Counted from the stretch's first letter, positions 11,259 to 22,950 are shown. The stretch: 43,147 bases of DNA from Priapulus caudatus (GCF_000485595.1 NW_014578441.1:25950-69096); one strand, 5' to 3'. Program-made: numbers and translations. The notes: generated by a model not told the origin, from the sequence alone.

Positions 11259-11260
11259 GT

Positions 11261-11984
11261 TTTGTCTTTTCCTTTCCGTGTGCCTCCACAAATTCGATTT
11301 CCTGACAAATATACAGCGGACGATCGACCGCTCGCGACATGCTCTAGCTGGCTAACCATGCTGCTGTGTCAACCGTGAATCCCATATTTTACGCGGTCCC
11401 CTTCTTAATGTCGCTATCTCTTTATGGATACATCTAATCTGCACCAAGGTCTTAAAGACCCGCACCAAAAGAATACAGTTTACTCAGTCATGTAATAGTC
11501 ATTATTTATAGTCATAATAATATACATAATAAATATATAAAAGATAAATAATAATATCGCATTAGCAGAGATACCGGCGTTGTGCGGGGAAACTACAACA
11601 TTTTCGGTGGATGACACTGACCACTTGCGTTCGGAAAAAAACTACAAAATAGTATTGAACAAATTAGTTATTTCCGCAACCGCACGCTCAATCGAATTCC
11701 TGGCATGTACTTTCTGACACCCCCAAACTCGACCACTCATAACTTTGCGATCAAATCAACACAAGCAAGGGAAAGAATATGGCAGATAAAACAGTCTTGA
11801 GGGTACTTACCGGGCCCTTAGGGGTGGTTTTTCGGGTCGGCAATCAATTTTTGGCGCTCCTCACAAAAATTTCACTGGCTTTCAGAACCATTATGAAGCC
11901 CAGCATTTTGCCTTTAAAAAAAAATGTATTTCATAATTTGCAGATTTGGGCTCTGTTACGTGCATAAGCCTCCTGACTATTGCA
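11261..11984. other. non-coding part of the large unit, AT-rich
   Basis: Collinear with about 21400-22040 in the second unit. Contains an AT-rich run at 11495-11555 and no supported gene. Some of it may be the upstream region of the THAP-like start. Confidence 0.4.
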
Positions 11985-12260
11985 AAAATAGCGCTGGGCG
12001 TTTTTTTTTTGTACACTATCAATTTTATACCTAATATGCTTCCTCTGTTGGTGGCCAGCATTATTCTCTCCTCCGTCCGCTTCCAAGCTTCTTCGTCATC
12101 ATCTTTGGAAGCTGTTGTAAGGAAAGTGGATTTTTGTGCGTGTCAGTCTAGTTCTATGTGCTGACGTCTTTATGAGTTCAGGGCCATATTTGCGCAAGCA
12201 AATATATTCATTTACAGACATCATCAATCAGCTATTTGGGAAGTAATGATACCGAACGAG
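11985..12260. repeat. repeat family X, copy 2
   Basis: Shares 'ggaaagtggatttttgtgcgtg' and 'atgtgctgacgtctttatgagttcagggc' (in part) with the other X copies. Ends at 'gaacgagaagtac'. Confidence 0.6.
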
Positions 12261-12870
12261 AAGTACAATACAAGTATTGTGTGTCTATGTAACTGGGACA
12301 GAGTCTGCCAGGAACTTTGCGAAGGCTCTGCTGATGATATTTCTCATTTCCAGTGGAAGATGACTGTTTTCTCCTGTAAGAGTCAGTATGTCTATGGTCC
12401 TGTCAAAGTGTGGTGTATCTGTATACAGTACTATACCTGTCCATCAAGTAGTATCGTGCAGCCCCTCTTGGTCTCTCTTTCTACGCCATCAAATGGTCTG
12501 AGAATGATTAACCTCCGCACCACATTCAGGACACTGCTAACTGCAGGCCCTTTACCCTTCTTTCTTGCAGAACGTGACGTGCGATGATAGGTCACGTGTC
12601 CAGGGAATCCTGAAGAAGTGCTAGCCATGCTTGATGGTGCAGGTCTCTGCTCATATGGTCTGAAGGTGCGCTGCACTTCTGCAGCTATCTCAACTGTATT
12701 GTATCTCTGCATTGTCATTTGTGCATCTCTGACATGTTTGACTGCACTGTTGTGACAGTAATTGTCAAGTGACTGTTGCTGAACTATCAAACAGGTCCAT
12801 GTCTTTTTTTGCAACATCTACTTTACATTGTCTATTTCTTACAGGCACGACCCAGCCTAAGAAATTGTAG
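12261..12870 (-). pseudogene. unidentified coding relic
   Basis: A minus-strand frame of 128 codons (12817-12431) contains a hydrophilic segment ending near 'RRLIILRPFDGVERETKRG'. Downstream in another frame lies a plausible C-terminus, 'ILTLTGENSHLPLEM' to 'AKFLADSVPVT' plus stop at about 12288. The region is collinear with 22350-22950, where a different set of indels is present and a frame with 'DNAEIAIQFEDTAEAARHAF' is readable. Presence in both large units and protein-like composition suggest an old coding exon. I do not recognise the family. A link to the nearby THAP-like start or to the Tigger remains cannot be shown. Confidence 0.4.
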
Positions 12871-13262
12871 CTGGACTTAGTCAAATGGGGTAAATGCAAA
12901 TGACTTGGCAAATTTATATTACGTATATGCTTTCTCACTATGTCATGAATTTCTACTTGGACGTGTGCCGTCGCAAAAAAATGGTAAATTGTCTAATACT
13001 TTTATCATTTGTTTTGTTATTTTCTCTGATGCTGTCTCATCATCTCAATGGATCATGTCAATGCAATGCAATCTCGATTCAATGCATCATTTGAAGCTCG
13101 TTATGAAATATCGCCAGCACCTGTCGTGTGGTTTGAAGAGGTCACGTACAGTTCATACAGTGCTATGTCGCTGACAGATGGTTGCATTGTCGCCGGGTGA
13201 CGCACACGTGGCGATTTTTTCTTTTAAATTTAATTAAATGTATTAGTGTTAATTAAATTTCA
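12871..13262. other. no recognised feature
   Basis: Collinear with about 23035-23410 in the second unit. A/T-rich, no supported gene. Short frames on the plus strand are not preserved in the other copy. Confidence 0.4.
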
Positions 13263-13280
13263 TTAGGGTTAGGGTTAGGG
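13263..13280 (+). repeat. interstitial telomeric repeat (TTAGGG)3
   Basis: Three exact TTAGGG units inside the large unit. The second unit has the same site at 23411-23426 with base losses (TTAGGG TTAGG TTAGG). Confidence 0.75.
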
Positions 13281-13800
13281 CGTAGGCTGCGGTGGTTTCT
13301 GGGATAGCCCTAGAGATTTTACGCATTAGTGGTACGGAAAAATAGACGCGCCCGGGGGAAAGTGTTTTCCTCAAAACTCACGCTGCTAACCCTGTGTTTG
13401 CGCACGCCCCCACTGCGCCAGCTGTTTCCTACACTAGCGCCACTCGCGACCAATGGCAGCCCCCATAGAATTCGGCCGGCGAGTGAGCACTTATGCTGCA
13501 ATACGTTTCAAAACGCACACTAAACACACAGAAAGACATTACAAACATAGGACCGATTACAAACACAGAACATTTAGATCCAACAGCGGGCAAGCTCGAT
13601 CCTTGCCGGCCGAGAGCTCGTGGCAACCGGTACTACCGCCAAAAATGTATAGTATAAATGTATAGGTTTCACACCAAGAACCCATGAACTAGAACAAGAT
13701 ATCAATGTAATACTAAACTTAAAAGCAGTGGGCAGTGGTTTGAACCAATTTGAGAAGGGGTCTATCTACCAACCGGTGGTAAACGGATATTTTTTCCAAA
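13281..13800. other. non-coding part of the large unit
   Basis: Collinear with 23427-23960, with dense indels. Short frames in both strands are not preserved between the copies. Confidence 0.4.
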
Positions 13801-14515
13801 ACAGATAATTTGCTTATCTTCAGTGAGGATAGGAAATCTAACCAGCACAATCTGACAGATAAAATGATTATGCTGCCTTGCCGTATAATCCTGCGGGCAG
13901 GTTTCATGGAACCATACACTACAGGTTGGGCATTGTATTCCCATCCTGCTACATCGCGAGAATCAACTGTCATCATAATAGTTCTTCATTTGCACACCAC
14001 ACAAATATTTGAGGGATCATCCTCGTATCCATTGTTCTTCGACGCTTGCTACTGAAACTCCACTTGTTACTCTGTATTGGTTCAGTGTTTCTGTTTCCTG
14101 ATCTTTGTCTCTTACTTTCCTCTTCCCTTCTCTTTACCCTTGTTGACGATCACACTGGTTTTTTTGTATTTTGTTTTCTTCTTCTTTCTGTCTTCATGAG
14201 ACTGAAGGCTCTCAATGAATCTCTCTGAAGTCTGGTAATTCTGGCTTTGTAAGCAGCAACCATATTTGGATTGCTTACCTATTGTGGCACTTCTTTTCTT
14301 TATGTTACGCCTACTGACTGTTTGGGATTCGTCTTTAATTTTGAAATTCATCACCAGGTCTTCGTCGTGTATCGCAGAAATCCATTATCAATTGTTTCTT
14401 GCTGGACTCTATCTGGTAAGGTTTTGGATCCATCAAGCTGGCAAGTGTAGATCATCATCTGGTAATTGCTGGATTGTCATCTAGGAATTGTGAATCATCA
14501 TCTGGTGATTGTGTT
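13801..14515 (-). pseudogene. PHD finger and acidic linker of a Tigger-like transposase, decayed copy
   Basis: The minus strand carries 'CPTCSVWFHETC', the central metal-binding part of a PHD finger, at about 13900-13950. A Lys-rich stretch (14112-14160) and part of the acidic linker (14400-14505) lie upstream. It is collinear with 23998-24720, where the finger is intact. The DDE catalytic domain that should precede the linker is missing. Instead the linker is joined at about 14506 to CR1-like ORF1 sequence, the same junction seen at 28511 in the second unit. Many one-base indels break the frame. Confidence 0.7.
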
Positions 14516-15420
14516 TTTTCACTTGCACTCCTTGCTAATTACAGAGACCTTTGTCTAGCTTCTTCTAATTTGCTATTAACGAGCATCATTGCGCCAACAT
14601 GCATAATTACTTGTGCCGCAGACTAATCTTCGCCGATTCATTATCTGTCTAGCCTTTCTCTATATACTGTACCCAGCCCCTGCCAAAGTTAATACATCAC
14701 CTATCGCCTGTCTTTCTCTCATTGTTACTCAGACTGGTTTTACTCGGTCTAATTATCATGTCGCCCAACTGATATATTTTTTCACGTTGGTTTTCTCCCT
14801 TGCTGTGCCGTAACATTCGATGTGAAATTCAGTGCTATGGCATTATTCGGCTCCTCCACTTCCCCAGTGGTCTCGTGTCCGGTCTATGGTGTTCCCCGTC
14901 TCCCGGTCCAATTGGTATCCCATCGTCCCGCTCCTTAGTGGTCTCCGTCCTCCAAGTTCATGCGTTCTCAGTCACTCAGTCCATGTGGTCACCGTCTCCA
15001 GCTTCTCTGTGCGTCCCCTCCTCCAACTCGTTATGCAGTGAGAATCCCCACGCATCCGCTTCCCTGGGTGAACTCTGACCACTTTATTAAGTATGTCATG
15101 TAGCTCTCTGCTCGTTCACTCACAGAACCCTCTCATTACCAGACTTTCCTTCTTCAGCTTCTCGATCTCCTGGAGTGAGGCAGTCTGATCGCTCGGCTAC
15201 TGTCGTGGAAATCTACAGGCATGCAATCATACACGAAATTTCCGGCACACACGTCTACATCACTCGGCATTTTCCCGATATATCCACCTTGCACTTATAC
15301 GCATAGGCCCACCTATTCCGATATTTATCAGCCTTCTTAGTTACTTTCTTTTCTGCCCCCATCTCGTGTTAGGGAAGTTCAAACTATTTCGATATTCTTA
15401 GTATCTTAGTATAGAAAATT
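14516..15420 (-). pseudogene. CR1/L2-like ORF1 (esterase N-part and coiled coil), decayed copy
   Basis: Collinear with 28513-29390. The minus strand contains the same esterase N-terminal half (14516-14790), tandem Asp/Thr-rich repeats (14860-15010), coiled-coil region and 5' part, but indels break the frame throughout. No reverse transcriptase is present. Confidence 0.65.
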
Positions 15421-15929
15421 AAAACTATGAAAACAGCTTTCTACTTATCAAATTATCCGCCAAAACAACCAATCGCTTACAATGGCCGCCCCCCTTTCGA
15501 ATTATCTCTGAACTAATCTAAATGGGATATTATTTGTGAATTAAATTAATTAGGCTTAAAAATGACTTCCGTTCTGTGCAAGGTATCCTTTAGAGGTCTG
15601 GACTCTTGCCCTATTGTCAACATTCTGGAGTTGTTAACAAAATAAATCACTGAAAAAACACAGTAGCCTTAGTCCCACGGAGACTGAAGTAAACACGTCC
15701 ATTCACCTCGGCGGCGGTGTCGTGAGTGATGTACATTATACAGTAAATATATGTACGTACATACCAGATGCATCCAATAATACACGGCGTATTCACACTT
15801 AGCCTTACTCCGAGTCTCAGGATCAATTCATTCACGCATTCCACAACTAAAGTAACAAGTTATTTGAGAATAAAATACACAGCACACCTATGCTTCTTTT
15901 CGCCAATGATACAATGAAATACCAATGTT
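15421..15929. other. non-coding sequence shared between units
   Basis: The stretch 'cagtaaatatatgtacgtacataccagatgcatcca' (in part, near 15739) also occurs at about 29483. No gene. Confidence 0.5.
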
Positions 15930-16450
15930 ACATAGTTATTCATAAGCACCATGTTCAGAAATACAATATCTCAAAGCTTACTGTATTTACTTTAGTGCCC
16001 TTACAAAACAATGTTAAATCACTCTGGTGTAGTCTCCTTTCTGTGGCGTGGATACAACTTTCCAAGAGGGCTCGTTTTCTTATTCCCAATCAATTTCTGA
16101 AATTAAGTTTATATATACAATTAACAAGAATAATCATAATGATTATATATCAAATATTTTCAAGCGGTTGCATGATGCGTAATGCATATAAATATATCAC
16201 CATAATACAGCAAGCATGTTTGAAATGTTAAACAAGTGGTAAAAGCCCATCTGCAACAACCAATAGACTATATAATAATATTATATATATATATATATAT
16301 TATATAAGTATAGTGTAATTGTGCAGGCCGGCGTGCCAGTGCATGACTGAGCTGAATTGCTGCACAGTGGCATGTCAGCTTACAAGCAGCAAAGAGTTCA
16401 ATATATGCATGCTACTTGGAATTAACACCAACGAACATGGTTTCTTTAGA
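15930..16450. repeat. repeat family J, copy 2
   Basis: Matches 4960-5440 and 29675-29900. Contains a TA-rich run at 16270-16310 that is shorter in copy 1. Confidence 0.7.
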
Positions 16451-16689
16451 AGAAAAAAACTTGCATTTTACCATCAAAACTTTAAGAGAACGCTGCTCCT
16501 GTCCCAGTTTCTGAAATTTTGGCAGCTTCACACCTGTTCTTTTGCAATCATGCTCATTGCTGCGTAGCCTTCTTCAAAATGTATTTATTCCTACCATCTG
16601 CAAACCACAATTACATTTGCATTAAGAATTAGGTTTTAAAATATGGTGGTAACTGGCTAGCTCTTCCAGTCAAAATATTATGTATCGCT

Positions 16690-17005
16690 CACGCCAACAA
16701 TTACCGTAGATTTTGTAGGGGCAACTCCCAACAGCTGATAGAATTCCGAATTTAGATTCTGCAATGACAAAATAAATAATACTATTTTTAGTAGCGCATT
16801 CATTTAACATACTAGCCATGTTGAAATGCTTATAACTAATTTACAAAACGTTGCGCATTACTCAATCATTAAGTATCAGCTTACGAATTAGTAGATATGT
16901 CAATCTGACATGTCGGAGGGGTCAACTCAACAGCTGAACTGGTTGGATTCGCAAATGACAAATATAAATAATACTATTTCACATAAGTCCGTAAATATCT
17001 TTCCC
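16690..17005 (+). repeat. local tandem duplication, about 200 bases apart
   Basis: 'caacagctgata' followed by 'aataaataatactattt' near 16730-16795 recurs as 'caacagctgaac' and 'tataaataatactattt' near 16930-16980. Divergent direct repeat. No coding content. Confidence 0.5.
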
Positions 17006-17171
17006 CATTACCAATAAATATGACTGCAGTTTCATTACGGGTTATTAACCCTGAATATGTAAATTTATGTCACTGATATTTTGTACGCGTTGGATCCTTA
17101 CACAGTAGGTTTCTCTGGCCGCTGGTAGAATGAGGCTCGAGTCCAGCTCCAAAGCAGCCTTAATATCTTGC

Positions 17172-17495
17172 CGTGAATCCTGGGTCGACAGCCGTCTCAA
17201 TACTGTAGTAACGCATCGACTCGCTAGTGACGGTATAAGCACCTTACACCTCCTCTCCTCTCTTGGCGCAGAGTCCCGCGGCCAGGTCTGTAGTACAACT
17301 GTATACAATGCCTCAAGTGCATAAGTTACACTGCCCCACACACTGGTATTGTGCTGCCACCATGCCCATAAGACAACCAATCGTCGCGCCATAACTGGCA
17401 GATCCTTTGTTCTTCCCCTGCCGAAGTTTTATGCATCTACTCGGACGTATTTACATTGAATACGTGGGCCCATTATTCCGACCCTGTTTTAGCTG
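17172..17495. repeat. dispersed repeat family P, copy 2
   Basis: Matches 2192-2515 in the same orientation. Differences are mainly one-base indels. Confidence 0.7.
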
Positions 17496-18316
17496 TCGAT
17501 ATGCACACACGCTCATTTCGTCATTACGTCACTTAGAATACGCTTCACGGTGACGTCGTTCGCAGCACCCGTATATCGACCGTGAACCGGGGGGTTAGTT
17601 TCGCACCCAAAGTTTTTTCGTGCATCCGAAAACGTGCTTGTTCCTATTAACAATAACTCTGCCCATGGAGAGATTGTGCTGCGCCCGACGGGGGTTGTCC
17701 ATAATATGCGCTTAAGATTGCAATGCTGGTCGCGCCTGCTGCTGCTTAATCTGTTGTACAGCGGTTCGAAACTCTCCTCCCCCCCCAAACTGAGTCAAAA
17801 TATAAAACATAAGATTTTCGCCCAAGAAAAATCTCCGCCGGAGTGTATCCGTATGCAGTTGTGGAGTCTTAAGGCAACTCTAAGTCCGAGACAAATCACA
17901 TTCTTGTATGCGAAATACAGTACTAGTATACTCGCCACTCGCCCCCAAATGCACGTCAGCAAACTTGTCTCCGTAGTTCGCCTGCACTGCTGGTTGTTGC
18001 TGATCCGTTCCCGACACTTAGATTAAATTCATAACATGCACGATAATAACACTCGCCAAACTGTCACGTCCTGGCAGATTGTACTACGTATCTCGAAACA
18101 CCAAGATAGAGAGTATTAGACCAAAACCGGTATATAACCAATTCGAGTCACATGGCACGACCATTAACTCTCCTAGCCCCATGTCGATTTACCTTCACCG
18201 CTAGTTGGAACAAATTTGCCATATATCCCGTAACTGGTTTATTTAAGTTTGTTTGTAAGGTTGCCAACTAATATATAGCGACGATCATTGCTCCATATGT
18301 GTTTACGTTTGTGTCT
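17496..18316. other. no recognised gene
   Basis: Contains a run of eight C at 17779-17786. A 91-codon minus frame (17788-17513) has no recognisable domain. It may hold the host flank beyond the Gypsy LTR. Confidence 0.4.
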
Positions 18317-18491
18317 TGTTAAATGAGGCATCAACACAGGTATAGTCAGTATCGTAAGGTTTTATTATGCTCTCTTCACTAGCGACTATGGAAGCTTTTT
18401 CTGTCGCACCTCCCGATGTACTCGTAGCGCCATCTCCCCCTGGCATAAATAACCATAACATTTATTAACAGTTAAGCAGAATTACGCAACA
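18317..18491 (-). mobile_element. short LTR of Ty3/Gypsy family A, probable
   Basis: On the minus strand a purine tract (GAGGGGGAGA, ending at 18492) is followed at once by TGTTGCG. The next 175 bases end with TTTAACA and contain an AATAAA-type signal (cataataaaacc) near the end. TGTT..AACA termini next to a polypurine tract fit a 3' LTR. The integrase relic lies directly upstream. A shorter alternative, 18317-18460, starts with TGTTATGG. No target duplication is evident. Confidence 0.55.
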
Positions 18492-18503
18492 TCTCCCCCT
18501 CAC

Positions 18504-19997
18504 CAATTAATGACTAAAGCAATAAAAGAGCCAAACTAACAAACGACATGTCTTGTCAAACTCACCATTTCTCCATCGCGAACACTAACATTGTCAATAA
18601 TGAATACAAACAAACCAACTTAATAAGCTGGCTTTCTTGTCATCCTTTACCCTAAATCACACACTAAATCTTTAACTTGAACAATGAATAATAATTTAAA
18701 CTACCCACTGATAGCAGCAAAAACAATTATTAAATCATCGAGATACCTAGGTTTCACTGGTCTCTGACCCGACCTATTTCGGTAGCACATATCTTCCCCC
18801 TTCTTCTGGGGTTTTTGCCGGATTGGCTCACTGACATGGCCGCCTGCACATCAGTCTGGTCAGCCATGTCCCAAGGTTGCCCCCTTGATCTCCTCCTCAG
18901 ACGCGCCTGTGTCGTAACATCAGCCGGCTCCTTCGACATAGTCGGACACCAGCTACAGTTTGGGCTTACCTACAGCTAGGCACATGAGTCACCCTTTCAT
19001 TTCGCAAGAGCGTCATTGCGTCTAGGAAACGTCGCAAGAACTGTCTGTTACGTTTATACGTCAAATACCGTTGCTAGCCGTCCAACCCATCTGTTCTGCT
19101 TTTGATCTGTTTAGTAACTCGTAGCGGGCTTCCACTTGTTAACCCTTCTAATCGTTGCATCCTGACCGGTGTCACCGACGCCTCAATGGTGGATAGATCA
19201 TGTCTTGAACTTCATTCTTAACGCTGGGCCGCGTTGCCTCGCTTGTCGTCATTTAGTAACCTCCGGCATCCTGTTCGTTGGTACTTAATCTGTCTATATG
19301 TATTGGCAACATAGTTTTAGTCTCCCTCCACAGTAGTCGCTTGTGCGGCTATCTGGAGACTCTCCGTTGAGTTGTTTCTTATGTTGAATTAGTCCCGAGC
19401 TAGGTCCCTCTAGATTGCCTTTACATTTTCGCATGAGTTTTTCGCCGACTTACCGGCTGGCCTCAGCCACATTCCATTGGCCTGCTATCCCTGGGACTTG
19501 TCATTTCCATGTGTAAACCCAACCATTTTGTGCGAATGTTCTAAACTTTCCGATTGTACTGAGTCCACCGTCATGATTAACCGTGTCAGGTAAAATTGGC
19601 ATGTCGGCGATAATGATTGTTTAACATTGTCCTATGACCGCCGCAGAGCCTGTTCAATGAAGGTAGTCAAATTTCAAAGACTTGCTGTAGTAGTCACCCC
19701 GTGACTATGTAATGTTCTACCTTCAAAGACAACAGGTCCCAGCCCGCCACCTCTCCCACGGACGCCTCTGGAACTTCATGCTGAACAATGTTTTCAGGGT
19801 CCTTGCCTGTCAGCTGTCAATGCTATCACACAACAATTGCATGCCTCACATGCTGCTGAATGTCAGCCGACATTCCCGGCCAGAAAACTACCTTCACGTC
19901 CATCCTAACAGGAAGTTGATGCCCATGGTCCAGCATGTACCTCGTTTGATATTCCGCGTCGCATGGACCTTGGGATACTACTCTCTCACCTCGAATA
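18504..19997 (-). pseudogene. Ty3/Gypsy pol, integrase region, family A (decayed)
   Basis: Minus-strand pieces in shifting frames follow the order of a Gypsy integrase. The zinc-binding region has 'VFWPGMSADIQQHV' (about 19850-19890). Then come 'RRPWERW', 'HYIVTG' at the start of the core, and 'MTVDSVQS' at the place of the second catalytic Asp (DGG.QY in intact relatives). A 'SQGQANGM' like stretch follows, then 'KRNRQFLRR' typical of the C-terminal domain, and a basic 'RRRSRGQPWD' tail near 18880. Frameshifts and stops occur every few dozen codons, so nothing is functional. The upstream part (RNase H, RT) would lie beyond the gap at 19998. Confidence 0.75.
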
Positions 19998-20022
19998 NNN
20001 NNNNNNNNNNNNNNNNNNNNNN
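19998..20022. other. assembly gap (25 N)
   Basis: Run of N. The sequence after it resumes inside block H, and the sequence before it is Gypsy family A, so the true join is unknown. Confidence 0.99.
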
Positions 20023-20140
20023 CACACTCGCACAGTCAATTGTCCAGACATTCTCGTACTGCGGGTTCACTGAGGGGATATGTCAGTTTCAAAAAATTCC
20101 CTCTTGGTAAAGTTGAAATGAACTTTAAATTAATTATTAT
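20023..20140. repeat. block H remnant, copy 2
   Basis: Starts 'cacactcgcacagtcaattg', identical to 8467 and 30724. It then skips about 190-250 bases to 'attccctcttggtaaagttg' and ends where the Helitron-like terminus stands in the other copies. The hairpin and most of the LTR are absent, and the sequence passes from 'attattatta' into the last part of the LTR. Confidence 0.75.
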
Positions 20141-20206
20141 TATGTTGACTTCTTATATGTTAATCATGTGAATTATGGTAAAGAGGGAATTAAGCATATA
20201 ACACTT
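20141..20206 (-). mobile_element. truncated LTR of Gypsy family B
   Basis: Only about 60 bases of the LTR next to the integrase gene remain ('gttgacttcttatatg' to 'atataaca' on the plus strand). Confidence 0.5.
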
Positions 20207-20640
20207 TCAACTGGAATGGGAATATGACAGAGAAAGTTTCTCTGCCTTCTTCAATCTACGGCCATACCGGCTGAAGCCTTCACGTTGGCTCGTTGGCTCC
20301 TGTTGGGTGGCACCTGCTGGTTCGACGGCTGTTGTCTTGGCCGTAGGCTGCTCATCCTGAAAGCGAACCTGTTTTTCAGGTTCGCTTGACTCCATAGGTT
20401 GGGCTGTTTGTGATTGCGGCGCATGGAGACCAGAAAGGTGGCGACTGCTTCGCCTTAGTCGACTTCCGTCTGTCGTTTCGATCATGTATGATCTCGGTTC
20501 ATCACATTTTCCAATGACGGTTGCCGGTGCCCATCTTCCGGTAGTGGGGTGGTGGGTGCGCACCTGCTGTCCCGCTAGGAGCAGTGGTCGCTCTGCACCT
20601 GCTCTGGCATCATAGTAGCGTTTTTGTGATACCTGACGGT
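20207..20640 (-). pseudogene. Ty3/Gypsy integrase C-terminus, family B (best copy)
   Basis: An open frame of 118 codons (20563-20207) shows 'WAPATVIGKCDEPRSYMIET' followed by 'GSRLRRSSRHL', the typical end of Ty3/Gypsy integrase: a Trp, the 'PATV' strand, 'RSY.I.T.DG' and the basic 'RR..RHL' motif. Then comes a Gln/Glu/Pro-rich tail ending near 'GRRLKKAEKLSLSYSHSS'. Upstream, codons to about 20640 continue the domain ('DARAGAERPLL'). The initial Met lies inside the domain. The same segment at 9795-10300 and, inverted, at 34815-35338 is broken by indels, so this is the least damaged of three copies. The catalytic core is absent. Confidence 0.8.
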
Positions 20641-20649
20641 AGATGATTT

Positions 20650-20955
20650 AGGCTGGTGTAGCGCTTTTGCGATTTCAACCCCGTTGACACACACATGTTC
20701 CAGTGTCTGTACCACACGAACAACAATGCAGTGCTGGGGGCGCCAACGGCGTGACGAAAGACCGTTGCTGCCGAGTTTTCTATATTCCGAGTGTTCAGAC
20801 AGTACCGAAAGTGGAACGTGTCATGTTGCGTACAGTACATTTTGCCGCATTTGCCGTGTGCTACATAACATATTTCGAGGTTATAGAGAAGTGATGGAAA
20901 AGAACATGTATTTCTTGTACATGTATAAACATGACGAGATTGAACTTTAAAGACA
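20650..20955. repeat. repeat family R, copy 2
   Basis: Matches 10310-10690 and 38805-39115. Directly upstream (minus strand) of the integrase end. Confidence 0.75.
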
Positions 20956-21240
20956 TTGTATATTCAGACATTTTTTTGTACGCTATTAATTTTATACTTG
21001 ATATGTTTATTCTGTACGTGGCCAGCATTATTCGGTTCCTGGACAGCAGCCAAGCTTCTTTGTCATTGGACTTCCAAGCTGTTGTAAGGAAAGTGGATTT
21101 TTGTGCGTGTCAGTCTAGTTCTATGTGCTGACGTCTTTATGAGTTCAGGGCTTATATGCGCAAGCAAATATATTCATTTACAGACATGATCAATCAGCTA
21201 TTTGGGAAGTAATCATACCGAACGAGAAGTACAGTAAATA
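20955..21240. repeat. repeat family X, copy 3
   Basis: Same family as 10700-11060. Very close to the copy at 11985-12260 over the 'aaagtggatttttgtgcgtg' region. Confidence 0.65.
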
Positions 21241-21279
21241 TTAAACAATTTAATCCGCATTTTATTACAGTGTCGATAA

Positions 21280-21398
21280 TCTCCTCTTGAAACGTTTATG
21301 AATGCCCGCCTAAAGGATTCTGGGATCTTAGGGAACTTATACATTTTGTACCCCTTCTCTTCCCTATTGCTGCAGGCAAAGGCACAACAACCAGGCAT
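21280..21398 (-). pseudogene. THAP-type zinc finger, N-terminal part
   Basis: The frame starts MPGCCAFACSNR, then 'GYKMYKFPKIPE' and 'RRAFINVSRGD'. This matches the start of a THAP domain: Cys-x(2-4)-Cys near the N-terminus, then an aromatic/basic 'FP' motif. The usual Trp after 'RR.' is Phe here. After about residue 40 the similarity ends and the second Cys-His pair is not found in this frame. A 'gtaata' sequence shortly after could be a splice donor. THAP domains bind DNA and occur in host factors and P-element-like transposases. Only the start is here, so its origin is open. The other unit has a broken copy at 11258. Confidence 0.55.
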
Positions 21399-21399
21399 T

Positions 21400-22044
21400 T
21401 TGTCCTTCCTTTCTTGCTCACAAATCGATTCACTGCAAAATTACAGCGACGATCGAGCTCGCGAATGCTCTAGCTGGCTAAAACATGGCGCCTGTTGTCA
21501 CGTGATCCCATATTTTCGGTCCCTTTATGTCGCTACTCTCTTTATGGACGTACTCTAATTCTGCACCAAAGTCTTAGACCGCACAATAGAATACAGCTTT
21601 ATAGTCATGTATAGTCATTATTATAGTCATAATAATATAATAAAATAATATAATAAAATAAATTAATAATATCTGCAGATACCCGGCGTTGTGCGGGAAA
21701 TAAACACTTTGGTGGTGCATGACCACTGGTTGAAAAAAATCACAAAAGATTATGGGTACAAATTTAGTTTCTCAAAACCAACTGTCCAATCGATTCCTCT
21801 GATGTTTTGAAACCCCAAAATCGACTTCTATACTTTGCTCAATATCACGCAAAGAAAGGGCAAAGATATGCAAATAACAGTTTCGGTCTCTTACCGGGCC
21901 ATGGGGAGGGGATTGGGTCCGATCAATTTTGCTCCTCAAAAAATTTCATGGTTTAGAACATATGAACCCAGATTGACCCTTAAAAAAATGTATTTTCATA
22001 ATTTGCAGATTTTGCTTCTGTTACGTGGCCTAGCCTCCTGACTA
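21400..22044. other. non-coding part of the second large unit
   Basis: Collinear with 11261-11984. AT-rich run at 21600-21670. No gene. Confidence 0.4.
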
Positions 22045-22345
22045 TTGCAAAATAGCGCTGGGCGTTTTTTTGTATCACTATCAAATTTTATACCTATATG
22101 ACGCTTCTCTGTGTGGCATGCATATTCTCTCATCTCCGTCGCTTACCAAGCTTCTCGTCATCATCTTTGGAAGCTTTTATATGGGGGGGGGGGGATGAAT
22201 AGTGGATTTTTGTGGCTTGTCAGTCTATTCTATGTTGGTGACGGTGCTTTATTGGAGTTCAGTGGCCCATATTTTGCGCAAGCAAATATATTCATATACA
22301 GACATCATCAATCAGCTTATTTGGGCAAGTAATGATACGTACGAG
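22045..22345. repeat. repeat family X, copy 4, with a 12-G run
   Basis: Same family as 11985-12260. At 22183-22194 it has twelve G in a row where the other copies read 'gctgttgtaaggaaagtgg'. That run looks like a sequencing or consensus error. Confidence 0.6.
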
Positions 22346-22349
22346 CAAG

Positions 22350-22950
22350 TACAATACAAGCTATTTGTGTCTATGTGTAACTGGATCATGAAGTCTGCCA
22401 GGCAACTTTGTCGAAGGTCCTTTGCTGCTGATGAATATTCCCTGCTCATTTCCAGTGGAAGATGACTGTTGTTCTTCCTGTAAGAGTCAGTATGTCTATG
22501 TCTCTGTCAAAGTGTAAGGTGTAAACTGTTATACAGTGACTATACACTGTCATCAACCAAGTAATATCGTGCGCCCCTCTTTGGTCTTGTCTTCTACCCA
22601 GTCAATGCTGAGATGACTAACCTCCGCCACATCAGGACACGCTACTGGGGCAGGCCTCTTTAACCCTTCTCTTCTTAGCAGACACGCCTGGAACCGTGCG
22701 TGATTATAGTCACGGTTCAGGCGAATCCTGAAGAAAGTGCTAGCCAGTGCTTGTATAGTGCAGAGTTCCTCTGCATCATGATGTGCTTGAAAGCGTGCCT
22801 GGCAGCTTCTGCAGTATCCTCAAACTGTATTGCTATCTCTGCATTGTCATCTTGTGGCATCGTTCTGAACATTGTTTGCACTAGCAACTGTTGTGACAGT
22901 AACTGTCAAGTCGACTGATGCCGAGCTATCAAACAAGTCCTGACTGTCTT
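22350..22950 (-). pseudogene. unidentified coding relic, second copy
   Basis: Collinear with 12261-12870. A minus frame reads 'DNAEIAIQFEDTAEAARHAF' and 'MMQRNSALYKHWLALSSGF' before frames shift. Protein-like but not recognised. Confidence 0.4.
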
